Shown in pieces: positions 6,578 to 13,073 of a stretch of DNA of 35,754 bases (positions are counted from its first letter, which is position 1; each line of letters opens with the position of its first letter). The notes under the pieces are model-generated. The model was not told the DNA's origin. It did not search any database and saw nothing but the letters and a program-made list of their open reading frames with translations. This DNA is from an uncultured Clostridia bacterium (lineage in GTDB: Bacteria > Bacillota > Clostridia > Christensenellales > Aristaeellaceae): positions 1 to 35,754 of the forward strand of contig CAKUKM010000022.1 of the NCBI GenBank assembly GCA_934663595.1, read 5' to 3'. Position numbers and translations under genes: made by a program.

Positions 6578-7269
6578 GCGTTGACCTCAAAGCGATAGCC
6601 TACGCCGTAGACCGTCTTCAGCGCCCACGGAACGCCCTCCTGCGGAAGCTTCTGGCGGATGCGCTTGATGTGCGCGTCCACGGTGCGGGTATCTCCAAAG
6701 TAGTCGTAGCCCCATACGTGGGAGAGAATCTGCTCGCGCGAGAAGACCTGGCCGACGTTGCTGGTGAGCATGTGCAGGATCTCGACCTCCTTGGGCGTGC
6801 AGGGAATGACCTTGCCGGCGGCCTTGACCTGGTAATTCTCCAGGCTGATTTCCAGCTGCGGCAGGCGGATGATCGAGGGATCCTCCCCGGCGGCCTTTTC
6901 GGAGAAGCGGCGAAGCACCGCCTTGATGCGCGCCAGCACCTCGCGCGGGCTGAACGGCTTTACGATGTAATCGTCCGCGCCGAGCTCGAGACCGAGAATG
7001 CGGTCGATCTCCTCTCCTTTGGCGGTCAGCATGATGATCGGCAGCGTGCTCGTCTGGCGAACAGAGCGGCAGACGTCGATGCCCGTGACCTTCGGCATCA
7101 TCAGATCCAGCACCATCAGGTCCGGATGGAGGGATTCCACCATCTCCAGCGCCTGCTGGCCGTCGTACGCGCTCTGATGCTCATACCCTTCGGATTCCAG
7201 ATACAGCCCCAGCGACTCGTGCACTACCGGATCGTCGTCCGCGATCAGAATGAGAGGATACATTGACAT
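6574..7269 (-). CDS. OmpR/PhoB-family response regulator
   Basis: This 231-residue regulator has a receiver domain (residues about 5-120) with acidic cluster ADDD (10-13), phosphoacceptor D55 in VLDLMMP, the conserved threonine in IIMLTAKG and the lysine in YIVKPF. A winged-helix DNA-binding domain follows (about 135-229), recognisable by EVEILHMLTSNVGQVFSR and DTRTVDAHIKRIRQKL. It is first in an operon with the kinase at 4871-6577 and is transcribed from a good promoter at 7302-7330. An alternative start at the third codon is possible. Its target genes cannot be read from the sequence. The divergent neighbour is the sugar ABC operon, but nothing shows that it is a target. Confidence 0.95.
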   Translation of the reverse strand: MSMYPLILIADDDPVVHESLGLYLESEGYEHQSAYDGQQALEMVESLHPDLMVLDLMMPKVTGIDVCRSVRQTSTLPIIMLTAKGEEIDRILGLELGADDYIVKPFSPREVLARIKAVLRRFSEKAAGEDPSIIRLPQLEISLENYQVKAAGKVIPCTPKEVEILHMLTSNVGQVFSREQILSHVWGYDYFGDTRTVDAHIKRIRQKLPQEGVPWALKTVYGVGYRFEVNA

Positions 7270-7301
7270 AATACCACCCCGAATAACACATTTATACCGA
7301 T

Positions 7302-7330
7302 ATTATACCCATTTTCCGCGAAACTTGCAA
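7302..7330 (-). promoter_or_regulatory. Promoter of the two-component operon
   Basis: On the minus strand TTGCAA (7325-7330), a 17-base spacer and TATAAT (7302-7307) lie about 33 bases before the regulator ATG. Between here and 7467 I see no gene or structured element. Confidence 0.82.
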
Positions 7331-7467
7331 CCATTTTGACCGCTTGCCCAAATAATATCATAATTCGGAAAGGCGGGCGAAAAACGGCGGCGTACAGGGC
7401 GCTCGGCGTCACAGGAAAGTAAAAAAACCCAAAAAAGCGCAAAAAAGAGTAAGTAAAAAGGGATATA

Positions 7468-7496
7468 TTGACAAATAAATTAATCTAAAGTATAAT
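7468..7496 (+). promoter_or_regulatory. Consensus promoter of the ribose-type ABC transporter operon
   Basis: TTGACA (7468-7473), a 17-base spacer and TATAAT (7491-7496) match the sigma-A consensus perfectly. The transcript would carry a leader of about 80 bases before the binding-protein gene. Such a strong core usually needs a repressor to control it. Confidence 0.92.
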
Positions 7497-7499
7497 TGA

Positions 7500-7513
7500 A
7501 TCGACGAAACGAT
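7500..7513. promoter_or_regulatory. Candidate operator at the transcription start of the sugar ABC operon
   Basis: ATCG and CGAT flank a 6-base spacer (ATCGACGAAACGAT), immediately after the -10. A near copy lies in the core promoter of the beta-galactosidase gene (31305-31316). The assignment to a repressor is a guess. Confidence 0.3.
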
Positions 7514-7581
7514 AAAATGAGGAACTGAAGGTGGTATTCAACGTCCGAATGGGCGTGGAAAAATAAAGGAGGAAACCGACC

Positions 7582-8514
7582 ATGAAAAAGCTTCTGTCCC
7601 TGGTTCTCGCAGCGATGATGTGCCTCGCGTTTGCCGCGCCGACGCTCGCCGAAGGCGAGACAATCGCCGTAGTGCTCAAAACGCTGTCGAGCGAATACTG
7701 GAACTACGTCAAGGCCGGCTGCGACGCGGCGGCGAAGGATCTCGGAATCACGGTGACCGTGATCGGCCCCGGCGCGGAGAGCGACATCTCCGGTCAGGTT
7801 GCCATGATCGACGAGCAGCTGGCGCAGGATATTGCGGCGATCGTCGTTGCTCCGAACGACGGCGACGCGGCGGCGGCGGCGCTCTCGAAGGCGAACGTGC
7901 CGGTGCTGTTCGTCGATACGGATGCGAACTTCTCGAACAAAGCCTCGTTCGTCGGCACGTCCAACGAAGATGCGGCGGCGATCGGCGGCAAGTATATCGC
8001 CGATAAGCTCGGCATGGACGCGAAGGTCGTAATCATTTACGGTCAGGAGGGCGAGAATACCTCCAATATGCGCATGACGGGCTATGAGCGCGCGCTGACC
8101 GAAGCGGGCGTCGAAGTGCTGGCGAAGCAGTCCGGTCAGAACACGACCGACGGCGCGATGGCGACGATGGAAGACCTGCTGAACCGCTTCCCGGGCGAGA
8201 TCAACGCCGTGCTCTGCCACAACGACGATACCGCGATCGGCGCGATGCAGGCGTGCGAGCAGGCGGGCGTTGAAGGCGTGAAGATCATCGGATTCGACGG
8301 AAACGTCTCCGCGGTGGAGCTGGTGCTGGCGGGCAAGCTGGAAGGCAGCGTCGCGCAGCAGCCATACATGATGGGCTATACCGCGGTGGAAGCGGCGTTG
8401 AAGGCGGCGCGCGGCGAAACGATCGAGCCGATCATTTACGTCGACGCCAAGCTGATCACGATGGAGAACGGTCAGGAATATCTTGACGGTCTGGCCGCGA
8501 TGCTCGGCAAGTAA
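7582..8514 (+). CDS. Ribose-type ABC transporter substrate-binding protein (predicted inositol-binding)
   Basis: This 310-residue protein belongs to the Peripla_BP_4 (RbsB-like) family, which binds sugars or polyols outside the membrane. A signal peptide covers about residues 1-23, ending PTLA. The body has typical blocks such as VVLKTLSSEYWNYVKAGCDAAA, IVVAPNDGDAA, VGTSNEDAA and KIIGFDGN. There is no lipobox cysteine at the cleavage site. AAGGAGG precedes the ATG. It leads an operon with the double ATPase and permease, directly upstream of the inositol genes iolEBDG on the same strand. The family includes ribose, allose, xylose and inositol binders. Inositol is inferred from the neighbours only. 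Confidence 0.9.
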   Translation: MKKLLSLVLAAMMCLAFAAPTLAEGETIAVVLKTLSSEYWNYVKAGCDAAAKDLGITVTVIGPGAESDISGQVAMIDEQLAQDIAAIVVAPNDGDAAAAALSKANVPVLFVDTDANFSNKASFVGTSNEDAAAIGGKYIADKLGMDAKVVIIYGQEGENTSNMRMTGYERALTEAGVEVLAKQSGQNTTDGAMATMEDLLNRFPGEINAVLCHNDDTAIGAMQACEQAGVEGVKIIGFDGNVSAVELVLAGKLEGSVAQQPYMMGYTAVEAALKAARGETIEPIIYVDAKLITMENGQEYLDGLAAMLGK

Positions 8515-8536
8515 TTCGGAAAAGACGACAAGGAAG

Positions 8537-8570
8537 ATGCGGCTGATTCGCGGTTGCGGATCAGCCGCAT
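8537..8570 (+). promoter_or_regulatory. Strong intercistronic hairpin between binding-protein and ATPase genes
   Basis: ATGCGGCTGAT (8537-8547) and ATCAGCCGCAT (8560-8570) form a perfect 11-bp stem, with possible extra CGC/GCG pairing inside. It ends just before the GGGAGG ribosome binding site of the ATPase gene and lacks a T-run. Such hairpins commonly stabilise the upstream binding-protein mRNA or reduce downstream expression. Confidence 0.7.
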
Positions 8571-8585
8571 TTGGGAGGTGAGCGG

Positions 8586-10091
8586 ATGAGTGAATATGTG
8601 GTGGAACTGCGAAACATTACCAAGAGATTTCCAGGCGTGGTGGCGCTGAAGAGCATGTCCATTCAGATCCGTCCGGGAGAGATCCATGGTCTGATCGGCG
8701 AAAATGGCGCTGGCAAATCGACGCTCATCAAGGTACTGACCGGCGTAAACATCCCCGAGGAGGGCGAAATTTACGTATCCGGCGAGCGTATGTCCTTCCG
8801 AAATCCCGTGAAGGCGCGAGAGCAGGGCATCGCGTGCGTATATCAGGAGCTGAACATCGTTCCGCAACTGCCGGTGGTGGACAATATCTTCATCGGGCGC
8901 GCGATTCGAGGGCGCGGCGGGCTGCTCGATTACAAAACGATGCACGCGGAGGCGAAAAAGGCGCTTTCAGAGCTGGGACACGACGAGATCGACACGCGCG
9001 TTCAGTGCGGAAAGCTCGGCATCGGGCTTCAGCAGATGGTGGAAATCGCAAAGGCGGTTTCGCTGGACGCAAAGCTGATCATCATGGACGAGCCGACGTC
9101 CTCGCTGGGCAAGCAGGAGGTCGAGCAGCTGATGAAGACGGTGCGCCGGCTGAAGGAAAAGGGCATTGCGATTCTGTTCGTGTCGCATAAGCTGGAGGAG
9201 CTGTTTGAGATTTGCGAGCGCGTGACCGTAATGCGCGACGGCAGGCACATACTCACGGACGACGTTAAAAACATGACGCACGAGAAGCTGATCCACGCGA
9301 TGGTCGGCAGAACGCTCGACAACCTGTTCCCGAAGGAATTCGGCGAAAAGGGCGAATGCTTCCTGAAAGCCGAAAACCTGACGGAGGCGGGCGTGCTGAA
9401 GGGCGTGAGCTTTGAGGCGTACGGAGGGCAGATCCTCGGATTCGCGGGACTCGTTGGCGCGGGCAGAACGGAGACGATGCGCGCGATCTTCGGCGCGGAT
9501 CCATTGGACGGCGGGCGCGTGTTCGTCAAAGGACGTCTCGCGCGCATCCGTTCGCCGCAGCAGGCGATTCGGCTGGGAATCGCGTTTTTGACCGAGGACC
9601 GCAAGGGACAGGGCCTGGTGCTGTCGCAGCCGGTGAAGACGAACCTGATCCTGGCGAGCCTGAAGCGGTTCCGCCGCGCGTTTCTTTTGAATCACGACCG
9701 GATTCACGAGAGCGCGGATCACCATGTGAGGACGCTGAGAATCAAAACGCCGACGATCAACGAAGTGGTCGCACAGCTGTCCGGCGGCAATCAGCAGAAG
9801 GTCGTAATCGGCAAATGGATCAACACGGACGCCGACATTTTCATATTCGACGAACCGACGCGCGGCATCGACGTCGGCGCAAAGATCGAGGTCTACAATG
9901 TGATGAATCAGCTCGTGAAGGCGGGCAAATGCGTGATCATGGTTTCCTCGGAGATGTCGGAGATTCTCGCGATGAGCGATCGCGTGATCGTGATGCGCGG
10001 CGGGCGCGTTATGGCGGAGATTGAGCGCGACTCGGAACACTTTAATCAGGAAGACATCATGAAAGCGGCATGGGGAGGGAAATTGGAATGA
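8586..10091 (+). CDS. Ribose-type ABC transporter ATP-binding protein (two ATPase domains)
   Basis: This 501-residue protein is an RbsA/MglA-type ATPase made of two fused ABC domains. Domain one (about residues 1-240) has Walker A GENGAGKST, a divergent signature GIGLQQMVEIAKA, Walker B LIIMDEPTSSL and switch FVSHKLEE. Domain two (about 250-495) has a degenerate P-loop GLVGAGRTETMRAIFG, signature LSGGNQQKVVIGKWI and DIFIFDEPTRGIDVGAK. This asymmetry is normal in the family. I chose the ATG at 8586, which has GGGAGG upstream, rather than an in-frame TTG at 8571 that lies in the ribosome binding site. Its stop overlaps the permease start (ATGA). Inositol as substrate is inferred from the adjacent iol genes. 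Confidence 0.95.
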   Translation: MSEYVVELRNITKRFPGVVALKSMSIQIRPGEIHGLIGENGAGKSTLIKVLTGVNIPEEGEIYVSGERMSFRNPVKAREQGIACVYQELNIVPQLPVVDNIFIGRAIRGRGGLLDYKTMHAEAKKALSELGHDEIDTRVQCGKLGIGLQQMVEIAKAVSLDAKLIIMDEPTSSLGKQEVEQLMKTVRRLKEKGIAILFVSHKLEELFEICERVTVMRDGRHILTDDVKNMTHEKLIHAMVGRTLDNLFPKEFGEKGECFLKAENLTEAGVLKGVSFEAYGGQILGFAGLVGAGRTETMRAIFGADPLDGGRVFVKGRLARIRSPQQAIRLGIAFLTEDRKGQGLVLSQPVKTNLILASLKRFRRAFLLNHDRIHESADHHVRTLRIKTPTINEVVAQLSGGNQQKVVIGKWINTDADIFIFDEPTRGIDVGAKIEVYNVMNQLVKAGKCVIMVSSEMSEILAMSDRVIVMRGGRVMAEIERDSEHFNQEDIMKAAWGGKLE

Positions 10092-11101
10092 CAAACGCGC
10101 AGCAGAAGAAGAAAACAGGACCCAAGGACGTATTGATGCGCCTCGGTCCCGCGTTGGCGCTGATACTGATGTTCGCCGTGTTCAGCATTGTTATGTCGGA
10201 AAAATTCCTGCGAATTTCGAATCTGATGAACGTGCTGAAGCAGGCGTCGATCAACTGCATGATCGGCGCGGGAATGCTCCTGTGCCTGATTACGGCGGGC
10301 ATCGACCTTTCGGTCGGCTACAACTGCACGCTCTCGTGCTGCCTGATCGGCGTACTGCTGACGAAGGGCGTGACGAGTCCTCTGATACTGATTCCGGCGG
10401 CGCTCGCGGTTTCAACGCTAGCGGGATTCATCAACGGAACGCTGCTGACGCGGCTGGATCTCCCGCATCCGTTCGTTTCGACGCTCGGCATGAAGAATAT
10501 CCTCTGGGGAGTCGCGCTGCTGATTACCGGATCGACCTCGATCGGACTTTACAACAAGGGCATCGATTCAACGCTGGCGCTTGGCAGCGCTACAATTTTT
10601 GAATTCGGCTTCCCGATCAGCTTTATCCTCGTGCTGGCGGTTTACACGCTGTATCATGTATTCCTGAATCACACGTCGCTGGGACGGCAGATCTATTGCG
10701 TCGGCGGCAATTCCGAGGCGGCGCGGCTGTCCGGCATTCGCTCGAAAAACGTGCTGACCGCAGTGTATACGATTTCCGGATTCATGTGCGGCGTGGCGGG
10801 CGTCATTCTCGCGGGACGCGTTGCCAGCGCGAATCCAAATTCCGGCGCGACCTATGATACCGATGCGATTGCGGCATGCATCATCGGCGGCGCGTCGTTC
10901 TCCGGCGGCAAGGGTACGATCTGGGGCACGCTGATCGGCGCGCTGCTGATCGCGATTATCCGCAACGGCCTGAATCTGATGGGCACGAAGAACGACGTTC
11001 AGTATATCGTAATCGGCGCGGTGATCATTGCGTCGGTCACGATCGACGTTGTGCGCGGCAAGGTTGAAGCGCGCGCGCGCAAAATGGCGGCGATCGACTG
11101 A
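10088..11101 (+). CDS. Ribose-type ABC transporter permease (predicted inositol importer)
   Basis: This 337-residue RbsC-like permease (BPD_transp_2 family) has about eight to ten hydrophobic segments. It contains AGMLLCLITAGIDLSVGYN and GGNSEAARLSGI, the latter being the loop that contacts the ATPase, as well as IIGGASFSGGKGTIWGTLIGALL. The start is the ATG overlapping the ATPase stop codon. A longer frame from 10070 lies within the ribosome binding site region. It completes the binding protein-ATPase-permease set. A modest terminator and then a new promoter separate it from iolE, so import and breakdown can be transcribed separately. Confidence 0.94.
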   Translation: MTNAQQKKKTGPKDVLMRLGPALALILMFAVFSIVMSEKFLRISNLMNVLKQASINCMIGAGMLLCLITAGIDLSVGYNCTLSCCLIGVLLTKGVTSPLILIPAALAVSTLAGFINGTLLTRLDLPHPFVSTLGMKNILWGVALLITGSTSIGLYNKGIDSTLALGSATIFEFGFPISFILVLAVYTLYHVFLNHTSLGRQIYCVGGNSEAARLSGIRSKNVLTAVYTISGFMCGVAGVILAGRVASANPNSGATYDTDAIAACIIGGASFSGGKGTIWGTLIGALLIAIIRNGLNLMGTKNDVQYIVIGAVIIASVTIDVVRGKVEARARKMAAID

Positions 11102-11123
11102 ATGCATATGCGCGTCTTCCGCA

Positions 11124-11163
11124 CGCGCCCGAAAGGGCGAAGTCGCGGTCGGCGCGCTTTTGC
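11124..11163 (+). terminator. Possible terminator behind the ABC permease gene
   Basis: CGCGCC (11124-11129) and GGCGCG (11151-11156) can pair around an inner CGCCC-GAAA-GGGCG hairpin, followed by CTTTTGCG. The structure is imperfect, so read-through into iolE is possible. Confidence 0.45.
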
Positions 11164-11176
11164 GCGAAATTCACTA

Positions 11177-11206
11177 TTGTCAGAAAGCGCGAAAATATGC
11201 TATAAT
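11177..11206 (+). promoter_or_regulatory. Promoter of the iolEBDG-transketolase operon
   Basis: TTGTCA (11177-11182), an 18-base spacer and TATAAT (11201-11206) with a TGC extension form a strong promoter. The predicted start is near 11213. Confidence 0.82.
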
Positions 11207-11211
11207 GAATG

Positions 11212-11354
11212 TTGGAAAGATCGGTTTGCGCGGTTTTTCCGATTTTCCGGCTTTGGGCCGGGGCAGGCGTTTTTTAAGCGATAGGCATGAAGCGGGTTCG
11301 GCGTATTGCTTTTTGAAATGGATACCATTGAAATGGAAGGGGAGACACAAGTAC
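11212..11354 (+). promoter_or_regulatory. Structured leader of the iol operon with an inverted repeat
   Basis: The leader of about 140 bases contains a CCGGC-TTTGG-GCCGG hairpin near 11250, with a TTTTTT run about ten bases later. It also holds an exact inverted repeat AATGG-ATA-CCATT (11317-11329) nested in two copies of GAAATGGA. Either could be a control site. I do not recognise a known riboswitch. The iolE ribosome binding site AGGGGAG follows. Confidence 0.4.
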
Positions 11355-12254
11355 ATGTTCAATCCGGAAAAGGTATTTCTGGGCATTGCGCCGATTGGCT
11401 GGTGCAACGACGACATGCCGGAGCTCGGGGCTGAGAATACTTTTCGCCAGACGGTGAGCGAAATGGCGCTGGCGGGCTTTACCGGCTGCGAGATCGGCAA
11501 CAAGTATCCGTCCGATCCCGCGATTTTGAAGTGGGAGCTCGATCTGCGCGGCATGCGCATCGCGTCGCGGTGGTTTTCTTCGTTCATCCTGACCGAGCCG
11601 ATCGAGAAGGTCGAGGCGGATTTCATTCGCGAGCTCGATTTCCTTTCGGCCGTGGGCGCGAACCGCATCAACGTTTCCGAGCAGAGCTATTCCATTCAGG
11701 GCAAGACCGACGTTCCGGTGCTGGGCGATCAGAAGCACGTGATGGACGATGCGGAATGGGATCGCTTCTGCGCGGGCCTGAATCGCCTGGGCGCGATTGC
11801 GAAGGCGCGCGGCTTTAAGCTGTGCTATCATCATCACATGGGCACGGTGGTGCAGACGGCGGAGGAAACCGACCGGATGCTCGCGAACACCGATCCGGAT
11901 TGCGTGTTCCTGTGCTACGATACCGGCCATTTCACGTTTGCGGGCGAGGATCCGCTGAGCGTATTGAAGAAATACGTAAATCGCGTGGGCCACGTGCATT
12001 TAAAGGACATGCGCCGCGCGGTGGTGGATCAGGTCCGGCCCGAGGGCTGGAGCTTCCTGACGGCCGTTCGCAACGGCGCGTTCACCGTTCCGGGCGACGG
12101 CTGCGTGGACTTTGATCCGATCTTCAAGCTCCTTGCCGACGCGCATTACGAGGGTTGGCTGCTGGTCGAGGCCGAGCAGGACCCCGCAAAGGCGAATCCG
12201 CTGGAGTATGCCATGAAGGCGCGCGCGTTCATTCGCGAGCACACCGGCCTTTGA
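11355..12254 (+). CDS. iolE: Myo-inosose-2 dehydratase IolE
   Basis: This 299-residue TIM-barrel protein of the AP-endonuclease-2-like family matches IolE. It removes water from 2-keto-myo-inositol (the IolG product) to give a trihydroxycyclohexane-dione. The N-terminal block GIAPIGWCNDDMPELG and ALAGFTGCEIGNKYP are characteristic. Likely metal ligands lie in LCYHHHMGT, CYDTGHF, HVHLKDM and LVEAEQD. I chose the ATG at 11355 because AGGGGAG precedes it. The open frame upstream of it is leader sequence. It is first in an operon with iolB, iolD and iolG, and is intact and of normal length. Confidence 0.94.
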   Translation: MFNPEKVFLGIAPIGWCNDDMPELGAENTFRQTVSEMALAGFTGCEIGNKYPSDPAILKWELDLRGMRIASRWFSSFILTEPIEKVEADFIRELDFLSAVGANRINVSEQSYSIQGKTDVPVLGDQKHVMDDAEWDRFCAGLNRLGAIAKARGFKLCYHHHMGTVVQTAEETDRMLANTDPDCVFLCYDTGHFTFAGEDPLSVLKKYVNRVGHVHLKDMRRAVVDQVRPEGWSFLTAVRNGAFTVPGDGCVDFDPIFKLLADAHYEGWLLVEAEQDPAKANPLEYAMKARAFIREHTGL

Positions 12255-12269
12255 TCGGAGGAAACGAGC

Positions 12270-13073
12270 ATGTATATGGACAAAACGCCCGTGCGCGGCT
12301 ATAACGCATATCTGAATATGGGCCGGGACGACGCGAACACCGGCCTGGACGTGGGGCTTCTGATTCTCGAGCCCGGCGATACGTTCGCCATCGACGAGCC
12401 GGAGAAGGAGGTCGCGCTCGACCTGCTCGAGGGCAAGATTGAATTTAAATGGAATGAGGAATCGCTGGTTGCCGAGCGGCCGGATACGTTCCATTACGAC
12501 GCGTACTGCCTGCACGTCTGCCGGGGCACGCACATTGAGCTGCGCGCGATCACGCACGCGGAGATCTACGTTCAGAAGACGGACAACGATCGCGAATTCG
12601 AGGCGAAGATGTACACGCGCGACAACATGCTTTTGCAGCATGCCGGCAATCATGGAGAGCTGATGGGCTGCATGCGCCGCGAGATCAAGACGTTCTTCGA
12701 TTATGAATCCGCGCCGTGGTCGAACATGGTGCTGGGCGAGGTGCTGAACGCGCCGGGCAAATGGTCGAGCTATCCGCCGCATCATCATCCGCAGCCGGAG
12801 GTGTATTTCTACCGGTTTGATTATCCGCAGGGATTTGGCGCGGGCTTTGCCAACGGGCAGGTGTATCATACCCGCCACAACGGCTGCCTCGTGATCAACC
12901 ACAGCTTCCATTCGCAGGTGACGGCGCCGGGCTATGCGATGTGCTATATGTGGGGCATTCGCCATCTGCCGGGCAATCCCTGGGAGAAGACGCGCATCGA
13001 CGATCCGGAGCATGAATGGCTCTGGCAGCCGGATGCGAACGAACATATTTTCAAGATGGAGGAATCCGAATGA
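12270..13073 (+). CDS. iolB: 5-deoxy-glucuronate isomerase IolB
   Basis: This 267-residue double-cupin protein matches IolB, which converts 5-deoxy-D-glucuronate (the IolD product) into 2-deoxy-5-keto-D-gluconate. The C-terminal cupin carries the metal-binding block YPPHHHPQPEVYFYRF, with a further histidine in CLVINHSFHSQVTAPGY, followed by MWGIRHLPGNPW. Length is normal. It starts 15 bases after iolE with GGAGG at good spacing, and its stop overlaps the iolD start (ATGA). In standard pathways the product goes to the kinase IolC and the aldolase IolJ. Neither is encoded in this operon, where a split transketolase follows instead. Confidence 0.94.
   Translation: MYMDKTPVRGYNAYLNMGRDDANTGLDVGLLILEPGDTFAIDEPEKEVALDLLEGKIEFKWNEESLVAERPDTFHYDAYCLHVCRGTHIELRAITHAEIYVQKTDNDREFEAKMYTRDNMLLQHAGNHGELMGCMRREIKTFFDYESAPWSNMVLGEVLNAPGKWSSYPPHHHPQPEVYFYRFDYPQGFGAGFANGQVYHTRHNGCLVINHSFHSQVTAPGYAMCYMWGIRHLPGNPWEKTRIDDPEHEWLWQPDANEHIFKMEESE

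Noticed and set aside
6574..7513. Control of the sugar ABC operon by the adjacent two-component system
   Set aside because: The genes are divergent neighbours, but no repeated OmpR/PhoB-type direct repeats are visible ahead of the 7468 promoter, which is already at consensus strength.
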